Positions 42,793 to 54,282 of a DNA stretch of 64,000 bases are shown here, piece after piece. This DNA comes from Dipteronia dyeriana. Taxonomy: Eukaryota > Streptophyta > Magnoliopsida > Sapindales > Sapindaceae. The first letter of the stretch is position 1. Every line of letters begins with the position of its first letter. The stretch is from contig CM065295.1 in NCBI GenBank assembly GCA_032871835.1, forward strand, positions 64,043,687 to 64,107,686, read 5' to 3'. Made by a program: the position numbers and the translations under genes. The notes beneath the pieces were generated by a model, which saw nothing but the letters and a program-made list of their open reading frames with translations, made no database searches and was not told the origin of the DNA.

Positions 42793-43652
42793 TGAATAGG
42801 TTTTAATTCGATAGATTACCAATTTTACGAATTATTCAATATTATTGATTCTACCCAATTCTACTAAGTGTTCAAGCAAGAGACAACAAACATAAAACAG
42901 TAACAACACGCAATATATACGTGGAAACCCTTCAAATGGAAAAAACCACGGGCTGTTCAGTGTGTCACACTCAATCCTAAAAGTCCACTATTGAGAGAAA
43001 GTTTACAACCTAAGTTGACCTCCTGTCTAACCCTCCAGTTACTAACCCTTTCACTCTACCCAACGGGCCTTAATAGTGATTTTGGATCACCAACCTTGTG
43101 CACTAATCACATAGTCACAAGCTTAACCAACAATGAAGAGATAATGGCAACCTAAGTGAATATGCAAAATATTCTATATGCAAAAATGCTAGGTCAAGAC
43201 ATTCATGCTTATCTAGGATTAATAATGACAATTAAAGCAAATCCTAGATATCAATGTTCTAAATGCAAAGGCAAGAAGAATTAGCTAGAAGGGTAAAATC
43301 GTCGTAAATTCTAGCTATCATAAATTAATGCATCTCAACCAACAATCAATACACAAGCATGTCATAAAAGCAATTAACCATACAATCAAGCATTTAATAT
43401 GCAATAGAGACTAAAACCTTAGGTATACATGTCTTTATAATGAAACTATGAAGTCTAGAGCATGTAGAATTTACCTAATCAAGAAGAAGAAGATGATGCT
43501 CAATGCTTGGATGATCCTAGAATGAAGCTAGATGATCATGAGAAGATGTTGGGTTGAGTAAAGATGAGTGTTTGGGAGTCCCTCTCTCTAAAAAAGCTAG
43601 AACACACAAAAATGTCTTCTTGGACTCTTAAGAACCAAAGAGAAGAGAAGAG

Positions 43653-43709
<57 letters not shown>

Positions 43710-43749
43710 TGCCCTACACAAAGTGGCGTAGTTTTGGAAGAAGAGCAAC

Positions 43750-44030
43750 CAAATCCCATCAGGACCGTTGGCTGTACCGCGGTACAGGCAAGTGTCCAGA
43801 CCGTGACACAGAGAGCAGTGCACCTCCTGGACAACACCGTTCTGTAGGCCGCTGTGCAAACAGGTTCACAAACCGCGATCTCGACAGCATGCAACGCCTG
43901 TGAAACTCCACTTGGGAGACTGCGGTGCATGCAACATACACAGGCCACGGCAGCCACAACGTGCAACCTCTAGTAAACACCGATGTGCAGACCGCGGCGT
44001 AGGCACTGCACAGAGAGCGGTCTGAGTCAC
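43750..44030. repeat. GC-rich degenerate tandem repeat in the copia LTR
   Basis: Imperfect units with shared words GCTGT, GACCGCGG, CAGAGAGC and TGTGCA recur every 50-60 bp or so, e.g. near 43770, 43840 and 43985. GC content is far above the flanks. The LTR at 23595 has a smaller analogue at about 23960-24010. Confidence 0.5.
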
Positions 44031-44333
44031 GGAACAGAGGAAGAAACTCCTCTTTTTAAGGCATAAAAATGCATTCAACACTTAACCAAAAATAAGACAC
44101 ACAAGGCACACAAGGCACACAAGATGACAAATAAGCATGCAAGCAAGATAATTAAAAGAAAATGCATGAGTGTGTATGTGCACTAATACCTCTTCAATAA
44201 AAGTTTAGCAAGTGATTTTACCTTTGATGCTTGAGCTTGATTACGAACAATGAAGCCATAAACTTCCCTTACATATTGATCCCCAAATGTGGTTGTCAAC
44301 GAAATAAGCCAATCAAACACCGAGGAACTTACA

Positions 44334-44620
44334 ATCTTCCCCTTTGGCTATTTCGTGACGAAACCACTCACTCACAAAGTATCCTCACACCAAAACAGCA
44401 AGAAACAACAAGAGGTCAACAAATACATTTTATATTACAAGAGATACCTAAAGCTAAATCTTCAAATCGTCCATCTCTTGTAGAATGATCATCCCTACAA
44501 AACAAAGAACTACACTTTCCAAGACAAGTGTATGAGAGGGATCAAGAAAAAATATAAACAAGTGCAATTTGCATGAATTTAGAAATAAGTAACATGCACT
44601 CAACAATGCACATAAAAGGA
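44334..44620 (-). other. Probable internal 3' end of a copia element
   Basis: This lies just 5' (minus sense) of the 3' LTR. It has the purine-rich CCAAAGGGGAAGAT block and no recognisable coding domain. Gag text of the host gypsy remnant resumes at about 44620, so this piece is probably what remains of the copia interior. Confidence 0.4.
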
Positions 44621-45080
44621 ACATGGCGATCTCTGCTTTTTCGGCTTGAGCATAGTCACCAGATATATACATCATTTTCTCGTATATTTTTAGACGATCA
44701 TTTCTTAGATAAAAAGATAGATGATTGTTGTATAGGCTTTTACGACAACAACATCATTAAATCCTCAATTTGTGCTACTTCCTTGTCGAACCTCGTCAGG
44801 TACTACCTAAGTGATTCATTCTTCTCTTGCTTGAGATTGGTGATAGAGGGAAGTGGCTTCCTTCGCTAAACAATCCTCATGAATTGTCGAACGAACGCCT
44901 TATTGAAGTCCTTGAAGCTACTTATACTCTCATATGGCAATCGTCTGAACCATCTCTAGGCGAGATCACCAAAAGTTTATGGAAACATGAGGCACATCAA
45001 CCCATCGTTTGAAGCATATTGTACCATTACGTTTCGGAATCGCCTCACATGTTCCTTTGGATCCCTGGCTTCCTTGTATT
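44620..45080 (-). pseudogene. Gag middle segment of the minus-strand gypsy remnant
   Basis: Text such as MMYISGDYAQAEKAE corresponds to MMDMARGYALAEEEE of element 1. The part before it, ESLR then YLTRFDKEVAQIEDL, corresponds to ESLKKYLGRFDQKVSEI. It ends exactly at the CACTA insertion (45081). Stops are present. Confidence 0.65.
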
Positions 45081-45869
45081 CACTACAAAAAAGGCTATTG
45101 GGACGATTTTTTTCGTCCTAATAGCTCAAAATTCGTGCCTATAGACTTATTGAGACGAAATAAATTCGTCCCAAATTCTATCGCCTCAGGTGGGTCGCAA
45201 TAGCCTCTTTGGGAAGAAAATTCAAATTCGTCTCTAAAGAGTACCTATTGGAACGAAACAAACATACATTAAAAATTTCGTCATTTTGGAACGAAATTTA
45301 GATTTCGTCCCAACAGATAAACTATTGGGATGACTTATTTCGTCCCTATAGATTTTTTAAGGGGACGAAATAAATCGTCCCAATATATGTACTATAGGGA
45401 CGAAGTATTTTTGTCCCAATAGTATATCTATTGGGACGAAATTTTCGTCACAATTTCGTCACAATAGTACATCTATTGGGACGAAATAATTTCGTCCCTA
45501 TAAAGGAAGAGAGTAATTTCGTCCCTATAAAGGAAGAGAGTAATATATACATATATATATATTAACCGTGACCAATCAAGCTTGGCACACACACTACAAC
45601 TACCCTATACATAGCCACACACTAGCATGCCCCATTAATTATAGCTCTTCCACCACTGCCTTCATTGGGTGTTGAACTCGTGATCAACAACGTGATGGTG
45701 GCCTTTACCACCAGATCAAATGGTTTAATTTGTTATTATTTATACAATATTTATATATAATCTATAAAGTTGTTAAATTTCCATTGATAATTTTAAATCA
45801 AACTCTTATTGGAAAAATCAATTATTTGATCAAATTTAAATTTTATTCCACTAATTAAAATTTTAAATT

Positions 45870-46113
45870 TAGTGATGGTTGTACACATCCCTTCTACACA
45901 TAGTGGTCAAAGGTTCGAGTTTTACCATACGTATTTTTCAAGCATATGTGGGAATTTTTCTCTTGGTTTGTGGGAGTAGCCTTCTCTTCGGTTGTGAGAG
46001 TTGTAGTCTATATGTAATATCTTCCCAATAGTGTGAGTAGTATTATGGACCATGATTGTAAAGTCTAATTAATTTCGCCAGGTCTCAACAATTGTTTTAT
46101 TTAAAAAAAAATG
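45870..46113 (+). repeat. SINE-like repeat inside the CACTA element
   Basis: It has a B-box-like AAAGGTTCGAGTTTTACC, then TTTGTGGGAGTAGCC, GGTTGTGAGAGTTGTAGT and a terminal A run. The same order recurs at about 54833-54965. tRNA-like boxes plus an A tail suggest a SINE. No TSD was fixed. Confidence 0.4.
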
Positions 46114-46668
46114 ATAGACATATTATAAAATTTTAATTTCTATTGGAACGATTATTTTTCGTCTTTTTACATTCGATGGTGTAGAGCTCAAACCATTACA
46201 CTACACAACTTCAACTTTGAAAAATACTGCAAAAACTATTTATATATAATGTAAATATGTTATTAAATTAAATTTGTATTGAACAAATTTAAAAAAAATT
46301 ATTAACAGATAATTTAAATTGATTCCAGTTATCTTTATAATTATTTTGTATGATATACAAATGGTTATTAAAAAATATTTATAAGATAATATTTTATTAA
46401 ACTATTAAATCAATGGTTACAACAATGAATCAAGAATGAAACTCTTACTTCAGTAGAAATTTCTCCCCACATTTGTGATTGAATAAGTAAATTCATCTCA
46501 AATTACATACCATCATGTTGGTTACAATAAGTTCATTGGGACGAAAATTAAAATTTGTCCCTAAATACTATCTATAGAGACAAAATAATATAAGAACGCT
46601 TTTTGTTTGGTCCCTATAAAATATCTATAGGGACGAAATTTGAAAAAAAAAACCTGGTTTGTTTGGAA

Positions 46669-47798
46669 CCTGTTAATAGCCAAATTTGGCTAGGGATCAA
46701 AAAGAAATTTTCTACTCTCTTGGCCCAGTTCTAAGCTTGAGATTACCCACCACGGAACCTCAGGCCCTGGGATCAAGCTTTGGAGCCATCCTAAAAAAGT
46801 GAGGAAAGGTCGCCGAGCTTAGGAAGCATCGAGCTCTTTCCACCAAATCAAGGCTCCCCGAGGTCGAAACTACCTTGTAACCTCCCCAGAAACCAGCCAT
46901 CCTTTCCAGACCTAAGTGAGAACCTATTAATCAATGGGCACATACCTTAGAATTGCTTTATCTAGCCAGGAGAAGATCCAGACCTATCTGGACAGGTAAC
47001 AGGAAGCTCGCCAAAAGCCTCGTTGCCACCAATGGGTGCCCATGGGGTCATCCCAAACTCCAAGAGGTCTGGAAAGGTCAGTCCAAGCTCCTAGTACCAA
47101 AACCAGGGCACAGATTTACCTCTCCCTATGAAACAGTGAACACCATACTCGACGACCTCCTTGAAGAATCATGCCATGAAGGCACAAGATCATATCCACA
47201 CATAATAATCATTAAATCGTCACGTACATGCGGGGCAAGAGATTGAGTCCAAAAAGGAAACAAACTTATCTCCAACAAAGATATTCTCAACTTCGTCATT
47301 AATCCGAAGTTAATGACTTTTAATTAAAAGATCTCGCCCGATAAGAAGGGATGGGATTCAGAGAATCATGGTAGAAAAATCACAAATTTAACCTATTTGG
47401 ACTGTGTATAAATATGCCCAAGTATGCATTAAGAAAGGGGGGATTGACAACTAAGAGAGAGCGACAAAAAAACATATAAAGGAAGATTTTACTCCAGCCT
47501 AAATTCTGTAATCGGCACACGCCCGTCGTTGTATTCTACTATTCGATAGGCACGAGGTTGCCACCATACTGTATCTTAGTGAGATTGAGAGTGTTTGAGA
47601 GCTTCTATACGACATATATGATTTATAATAAAGCTGCCTTAATCTTCTTCTCATCACATTAATCTCTGCGTTAAATATCTCACCATTTTGTAATTAATCT
47701 AGGTACTTAAGGTATCAACCCCCAGCCGTCATCTCCGTGGCAGCGGTCTCGAGGGTGTTAACTGGAATTTCTCACCCTGAGTAAATTTTCAGTTAACA
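46669..47798 (+). repeat. Solo LTR with TSD GAACC
   Basis: 1130 bp from TGTTAATAGCCAAATTTGG to TTTTCAGTTAACA, flanked by perfect GAACC repeats (46664-46668 and 47799-47803). A TATAAATA box is at 47407-47414. A 97-codon frame inside (46953-47246) shows no domain. Its GTTAACA end matches the end of the minus-strand gypsy LTR (49818), so it may be Tat-like. It formed by LTR-LTR recombination within one element. Confidence 0.9.
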
Positions 47799-48265
47799 GA
47801 ACCCTATCATCCCACTACCCACCCATCCCCATCTCACTCTCATCACAACACTCCCATCACAATTGAGCCTCATTTAATGTTTAGCGTCAAACCACTTAGC
47901 TGAAATTGAAACAAAGCTTGACCACTTTGCTATTGTTTCGAATTTATTAATTAAAGCATACTAATTATATAAAACCTCTATATGTTATTAAATTTTTATT
48001 ATAGATTAATTTCAATAATTTCTTTTCTTATTAAAAAAATGTTTATTGTAGCATTTAATTAAACTATTTTTCTCAAATCGCATATTGTCAGATGAAATGG
48101 TCTATCGTCAATTACACACAGAATAGAAAGACTTTCTTTACATTTTTTAATTTAATCGACAAATGTAATATTTGAATTCCTATCATAAAGGAAAGGATAA
48201 ATGTACAACAACTTTTCTAAAAAGTAATTTTGCATTTTAGATTTTTATTTATTATATTTTAAAAA

Positions 48266-48309
<44 letters not shown>

Positions 48310-48940
48310 GTATTTTTTTGAATTAATCTATAGTACTTAATATAAAAATTGAAGCAAATTTAATTATTATCTTTGTCTCTTAGGAAAAACTTAAAAAAAA
48401 ATAAAGATAAAAAATGAAAAATATAATCTCGATAAATCATTATCAGCAATAAATATTGTTTTTATCTTAATAAAATAACCTCTATAGTTTCTTTTATTTT
48501 ATTTTCTTTCAAAAAATAATGTCAAACATTTTATGGACGAATAATTTTCGTCCCAATAGACATTCTACTAGGACGAAGGACGAATGATTTATTTCGTCCC
48601 ATTGCACATCCTATTGGGACAAATTATTTTTGTCCCTAAAAGTCTCGTTATTTTTACTCTTTTTAGAGATGAATAATTTTTTTCGTCCTAATAGACATTC
48701 TATTGGGACAAATGTATTTCGTCCCTAATAGTCTCGTCGGGTTTGTCCCTTTTATGGATGAATAATTTGTTTCGTCCCACTATACGTTTTATTGGGACGA
48801 ATTTTTTAGTTCCTAAAGGTTTTTTTAGGTTTGAAATTTTTAGGGACGAATATATTATTGCGTCCCTATAGATGTTCTGTTGGGACAAAAAAAAATCGTC
48901 TCAATAAAATTCGTCCCTATAGTCCAATTTTGTTATAGTG

Positions 48941-49796
48941 ATTGTTCGATGATGGACATCCTGAATCTGTCCAGAAATGATGTCTGAACGAAGTTGTCAA
49001 TGAACGGACTATCTAATTTGTCTTCCAATAGTGTAATGCCCGTATCATCTCATCATCACTATATATTATTTTATTCGTTTCGATAGTTCCTGCATTGTAA
49101 CTTTCCATTCTCTAGTTGGCTCCCCATACCGGCTAAGTTGTCTATTCCCTGTTAAACCCCGGTGAGATCCGCCAACATCCTTGGTATTCTCATTAACCCT
49201 GGTTCTTGTGTCCTCAGGGGTCTCAGGTCTATCGAGGTTAGTTTTTTCTACCTAAAGCCTTTTTATCGTCCTCTGATCATTATCTTTGGATGAGTTGAAG
49301 TGGTGTCCCTAGCCAGGACGATCTTCGTGTCCCTTCTGAACCCAAACTTTCTACGTGGGAATGATCAAATCTATCGCTTTCCTTAGTCTCCGTGTCTAAT
49401 AGCCCTTTTCTAGCATTGTATCTTTTCAGCCGGCGTTTTAAAGAGATCTTGGAAGATTTTGCCCATAGATGGTGAAATCATTTTAGGCGTGCCCAAGACG
49501 CATGGCGAAACAATTATTGTGTTTGCCAAAAGAGTGATCCCGAATTTTACAGCATTATCAACGAGTTGTTGTAGCGTAGCCTGAAATTGTTGGATGATTT
49601 CTCCAAGCGCTGGGTCACCGTTTGAGCGTTTGGCACGGCAGATGATTGATCGTTGGGCATCTGTGTATTGTTGTCAGCTATCTCGGTAGTGTCATATTGT
49701 TGATGGTCATTATCGGAATCGTTAGTGTTGTCATTGTTATTACTATTGTCCATCCTTGAATCCGTTCACGAGGGTACATCGAAGTTAAGTTCTAGA
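48941..49796 (-). pseudogene. Gag N-terminal region of the minus-strand gypsy remnant
   Basis: Resumes at the CACTA TSD. A frame at 49753-49547 begins MDNSNNNDNTNDSDN, an Asn/Asp-rich low-complexity start, followed by LEKSSNNFRLRYNNS. It sits immediately after the primer site in the minus sense, where gag should begin. Decayed, with stops. Confidence 0.55.
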
Positions 49797-49817
49797 GCCT
49801 TCTTCTTTTAGCGCTAA
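49797..49817 (-). other. Primer-binding site of the minus-strand gypsy remnant
   Basis: On the minus strand ATTAGCGCTAAAAGAAG directly follows the LTR end GTTAACA. It is similar to the sites at 12970 and 26359. Confidence 0.5.
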
Positions 49818-50861
49818 TTGTTAACTGTGATTTTTAGATCATTGAAAAGTCAATCACCAACAATAACACATAGGCAAATCGAAGGTTTGACTGGTCAATG
49901 TGAGAAAGGTAAAACCCTTCTCTTCCACGTGGGTGTGATGTAGTCGCTGAATAGCATGTTATGGGGGATAATTCGATGACAACGATGGTTTACGAAGTAA
50001 TATTGAAAAATAAATAATAAAGTAATAACATGAGTTTTATGTGGAAAACCTTAAGGAAAGGAAAAAACCATGGCTGTCGAAAACGGTGAGGAAAATATCA
50101 GAATGCTTTGAAGATTACACATACAATACTCTCATTCCCTCATATAACTTCTCATGGCATTACCTAACGATATCAACTAGTATTTATATTGGTTGATAGG
50201 CTATTGCCTTAATTTTTTTCATGCAAGTAACGAGTAGTCTGTTTGGGACTTGTTTCCCAACTGACGCTTGTCTTTCCAGAAGTGTGAAGATATTGCCCGA
50301 TCGGAGATTCTCGGATATTTGGGAGGGAATAGTGACATTTCCTTATTAAAGCATAACCCTAGGACTTTGTATCCGGTGAATCTTCATCTAATACCCCGTA
50401 TCTTGATGGGATTGTGTTACCTAATTCACTGATGATATCCCGCCGAATTGAGATCTTTGATGAATAGGATTCTCATCTATTAGATTTCCAAATTGGAGAG
50501 GTTTCCTTTATCGACTGAGCCTACTTGGTGTGCACGTTTCTGACTTTGCCAGCGTTCCTTCGATTGACCGGTAAACTTTTAATGACGTGGCATTACTACT
50601 TTTCCCTTATTTCCGTCTCTGTAGACGACGTGTCTTGCAGCCGAATTGCACATACACCAGTTACAAAAAGTCTTACCCTTTTTATGAGCGCTCCCGGTTT
50701 GTTTCCCAAATTGACACGGTCCAAAAATTCCTTCAAATGCTATTTTGGGGTTGGTAATTTTGAATGCGTAAGCACCTATATTCCGGTTTGACTTATCTAT
50801 GATAATGTCATTCCGCTCTTTGAATGTTTGCATGCTCTTAAAGAGTAAATATGATACTGTC
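49818..50861 (-). repeat. 5' LTR of the minus-strand gypsy remnant
   Basis: In minus sense it runs TGACAGTATC to CACAGTTAACA, 1044 bp. It is followed by the primer site on one side. Its outer flank (50862-50866, TTATG) has no visible partner because the 3' end of the element is lost. Confidence 0.6.
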
Positions 50862-50880
50862 ATTATGCCCTTTGAATGTT

Positions 50881-53060
50881 TTTTTTTATAGATAACGAAA
50901 AAGGAAACAATAACTAGAAAACAGAAAAAAGGCTAGGATCCAACTAGAAAGACTCATTCGCAGAGGAGAAGACTAACGAAGCTAGATTAAGAGCCAAGGA
51001 GTTTCGGGATGGCTTGACACATAGAAATACTAACATTGGCAAACAGAGCCTTAATGTCAAAGACAATAAAATTTACATCCCCTAGAAACAGATTAGGGCT
51101 GTTGACAATAGAGGCAACACTAGGGGAAGAAGTTTAAGCTAATGAGATAAAAAGACCCAACGATTTAGCGAGTTGAAGGCCCTGGCGCAGAGCCATGAAA
51201 TGCCCCACCTTCTGAGGAAAAGAGCCCGGCAGAAGAAGAGACCAAGCAACGAGCACCTTTCCTTTGCAGTCCCGGATTGTAGTGCCTACTCTAAAAGATT
51301 TTGCAAAATTTCAAGTGACAACAGTATAATTTGGCTTCAATTGATCGGGAAGATGAGCAATCCATTATGTAAGAGGACCAATGAAAGAAATAGCAGCATG
51401 AGAGACAACCTGTTTTGTGGACTAGAACTATAAGAGAAAATTCACAGCCTTTGAGAAGACCAATTCTTGTAGCCTTATATTTCCTTCACCCCTCACAGTG
51501 TTACGGTTTTCCCAGAAAGCCCCAGCAATCATACAGAATAAGCATAAAACCTCATCTTAAACCCGATCTGATATCCTCACAAAAATATCCAAAGCAGAAA
51601 GCTTTCTAATATTTGCCAACATTGAGTTTAAAAAAATGATAAAAACTAAGCCTGCCTGGCCACTTTACATTTGAAAATGGCATGGCTAATGGATTCCGAG
51701 TGGGACGCACAATTAATATAGCTAGGAGAATTAATCACTCTTTTGGACCAGAGATTTTCCGTAGAAGGGAGGGCATTCAAACAGGCAGGCCAAACAAAAA
51801 TACTAAGCTTTGGGGGAAGATTGAGTTTCTATAAATGGTTCCACCATTTGCTAAAAAGGAGAGGATTTGAAACAGATTCTGAAGCTTGTCTTGTTAGGCG
51901 AGACAGTAACCACTACTAACTGTGTATTCGCCCTCTTTATCATAATGCCAACGGTGGGTGTCTCTTCCCCCTTCCAACTGACCATAATCGTGAGAATTAC
52001 TTCCCTATCAACTGGAAGTAACAACTGGTTTATTCTGTCATGGTTCCAGCCTCTCCGGGAGCCATCCATAAGGTCAGACACACACAAATTCAGGTCTGGG
52101 TCAACAGTGACCAGCTTGAAAGAACTTGGACGAGGCACCTATTTGTCCTGAAAAACATTTATAATCCAGCCATGACCCACAGACCACCTTAGCCCTTTCG
52201 AAAGTAATTCCTTCCCCCAAACTAAACTTCTCAAGATGTAGGAACAACCCACATTGGTGAGAGCAAAGAGGAATCAGAATGACTGAAATACTTCGCTCGG
52301 AGAACCTGGGCTGCCAACGAAGTGGGGTTGGACAGAATTCGCCAAGCTTGTTTTGTGAGCATGGCTTGGTTGAACAGGGAAATATCTTTAAAATCCATAC
52401 CACCATGGCTTTTTGGGAGACACAGTTTCTTCCAACTAACCCAATTGATCTTTCTATTACCATCTTTCGAACCCCACCAGAATTTGGAGGACATTGAGCC
52501 AAGATCATTGCACAGAGTAAGAGTGATCTTAAACATGCTCATAGTATACGAGGGAATAGTTTGGGCTACCACTTTGATGATAATTTCTTTGCCTCGAAAG
52601 AGAAATGGTTGCCTTTCCAACTCTGAAGCTTCTTCCAAACTTTGTCCTTGATTTCGTTAAAAGTCCTAATCTTGCTTCTACCAATCATAGGTGGGAGACC
52701 AAGATACTTTTCTTGGGAATTGCAATCCTATATCTCAAGCGCACTCTGGAACTCCAATCTGGAAACCAGCGGAACCTTTGGACTAAAAGTGATTTTTGAT
52801 TTGTTGAGATTGATTTGTTGGCCTACGCCCTTTTAATACACCTCGAGGATTTCCTTGGTACGGTCACAGTTTGCAAACGAAGCCTTACAAAACAGGATGC
52901 TATCATCCGTGAAGAATAGGTGGCTGATAAGAGGGCCCCTTCTACTACATCTAAGCCCCAAGCCACGCCCCAATCTTTCAGACTTTGTAATCAGACAATA
53001 TAAAGCTTCTGCACACAAGATGAAAAGGTAAGGGGACAAAGGGCATCCCTGTCTTAGCCC
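50881..53060 (-). mobile_element. 5'-truncated L1-type LINE
   Basis: A T run at about 50878-50888 is the poly(A) tail in minus sense. RT text at 53070-52833 reads RGLRQGCPLSPYLFILCAEA and ISHLFFTDDSILF; the usual FADD box is FTDD here. Downstream, 52638-52101 carries the C-terminal RT/zf-RVT region (FRGKEIIIKVVAQTIPSYTM, KFWWGSKDG, INWVSWKKLCLPKSHGGMDF). It continues as V-S-DLMD...GWN to about 51850. TGAATGTTT with adjoining GCCCT-like bases at 50868-50880 and 53057-53073 looks like the TSD. Truncated within RT, so inactive. Confidence 0.85.
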
Positions 53061-53607
53061 TCTGAATGTTTGCATGTTCCGACAAACAAAATAAAGTAAA
53101 ACAAAATAAATGGTTTCTTGGCACTTAATTAAACTGTACAACTTTTTGTTCATACCAGCCTCTCCTGCTTATTGCGTAATGGTGAGTTTTTCTAAAAAGT
53201 TGTTGGATTGCTATTCGGTCAAGTTGTTAATTATGATAATTAAATATTCAAATTCTACGGTATGTATGATAGTTTTGGATAAATAATGAGATGTTGATTC
53301 TTGATATTCAATGCAATACTATTATTTTAGTTGGGTCAAATCATTAAAATATATTAGCACTTGATTATCATAAAGACATTGAATCTTTTATTTACCAATA
53401 CTTTATGTTGGCCAATCTTGTTTTTTAAACATCTTTCGTGTGTTAATCATTTTTTTAACTTTTTTTTTGTGTAAGCAATGTAATACCATAGAATATTGTT
53501 TGAATGATGACTATTTAGTTTTAGAATTAATTGCTCAAATGTCCCTAATTTTAGATCTAATTACATACATATGAACTTTTTTATCAAAAAATATATAAAC
53601 ATCCTCT
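53061..53607. other. AT-rich region, no gene seen
   Basis: Low-GC sequence to the right of the LINE with no domain-bearing frame or repeat that I recognise. Confidence 0.5.
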
Positions 53608-54068
53608 ACCGTAGAGGTGTCCACGATCCGATTAAACCGTTCGAAACCGAACCGAAGCTGTCCATCCAAAACCGTAACCAAAACCAAAACCAAAACCGAA
53701 ACCGTCGGTTACAAAACCAGTTGGAAACTGGTTTCCCGACGGTTCGGTTACGATTATCCTTCCCCAAAAACCGTCTCAAAACCGGTGGTTTGAGCGACTG
53801 TTTCAATATATTTTATATAAAAAAATTAACCAATCATAGACCGACATATGGCAATTCATTTGAAAAAAACCGGTTATAATTGAAACCGGCCTGTAACCTA
53901 ACCGAACCGAATCGAACCGTAACCGTCAAACAACAGTTACGTAACCGAACCGAACCAAACCGTCCAACTCCGGTTATGGTTACAGATAGATATTTCTATA
54001 TATTCGGAATCGAAACAGACAGTTCGTAACTGAAACCGAACCGGAGCTGAATCTTGGACCTCTACCCT
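53608..54068. mobile_element. hAT-like MITE rich in ACCGAAACCG words
   Basis: Ends are imperfect inverted repeats: GTAGAGGTGTCCACGATCCG on the left, and GTAGAGGTCCAAGATTC when the right end is reversed. The interior is full of AACCGAACCG/CGGTTCGGTT words. No transposase. The 8-bp flanks match only partly, so the hAT label is tentative. Confidence 0.55.
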
Positions 54069-54282
54069 ACTATTAATAAGAATTAGGAAGCCGTTAAAAG
54101 TTAATGCCATAACAATAAAAGCGTCATTTAATGTTGTCAGAATTATTATTTTTTGTTGATATAAATGCTATCAGATATTAATGTGGAATGAATTTTATAA
54201 TATGGGAAACGTGATTTAAAGAAGAAATGTGGATAAAAATGCATCCTTTATTATTTAAAGGACAATTGATTTATAATTTTAA

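Larger units (their letters stand above)
42718..44333 (-). repeat. Copia-type LTR on the minus strand
   Basis: Read on minus: TGTAAGTTCCTCGGTG at 44333 through a TCCACGTATA-like block and CACCCCCC...CCTCTCTAGG to about 42718. It is related to the LTR at 23595-25361. A purine run AAAGGGGAAGAT just before the start resembles a polypurine tract, so this is a 3' LTR. It includes a (TA)n run (43651-43706), a G tract (42744-42792 on +) and a GC-rich degenerate repeat (43750-44030). Confidence 0.65.
45081..48940. mobile_element. Non-autonomous CACTA (En/Spm) element
   Basis: Starts CACTACAAAAAAGG and ends TTTTGTTATAGTG, giving CACTA-type termini. The 3-bp TSD is ATT (45078-45080 and 48941-48943). 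Subterminal zones (45100-45540 and 48530-48920) hold many GGGACGAAAT/ATTTCGTCCC words in both orientations, the usual transposase-binding arrays. A 27-bp piece (CGTCCCTATAAAGGAAGAGA and following) is tandemly duplicated at about 45505-45545. No transposase gene is seen. It contains a solo LTR and a SINE-like repeat. Confidence 0.88.
41580..50861 (-). mobile_element. Minus-strand Tat-like gypsy remnant (5' LTR, gag, protease), split by later insertions
   Basis: On the minus strand this holds a 5' LTR (50861-49818), a primer site, gag pieces (49796-48941 and 45080-44620) and then gag C-terminus plus protease (42717-41580). It is interrupted by a CACTA element (45081-48940) and a copia fragment (42718 to about 44620). 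RT onward is missing, apparently cut where the LTR-like sequence at 41579 begins. The protein text is related to elements 1 and 2 but clearly older. Confidence 0.75.

Noticed and set aside
43536..44081. Overlapping Cys/Thr-rich frames in the minus-strand copia LTR
   Set aside because: They run through a (TA)n microsatellite and GC-rich degenerate repeats; no domain and no start context.
46953..47246. 97-codon frame in the solo LTR
   Set aside because: It is bounded by LTR termini with a perfect TSD; LTRs are non-coding and no domain is seen.
53571..53879. Frame rich in Asn-Gln-Asn-Arg repeats
   Set aside because: It is a reading of ACCGAAACCG repeats in a MITE.
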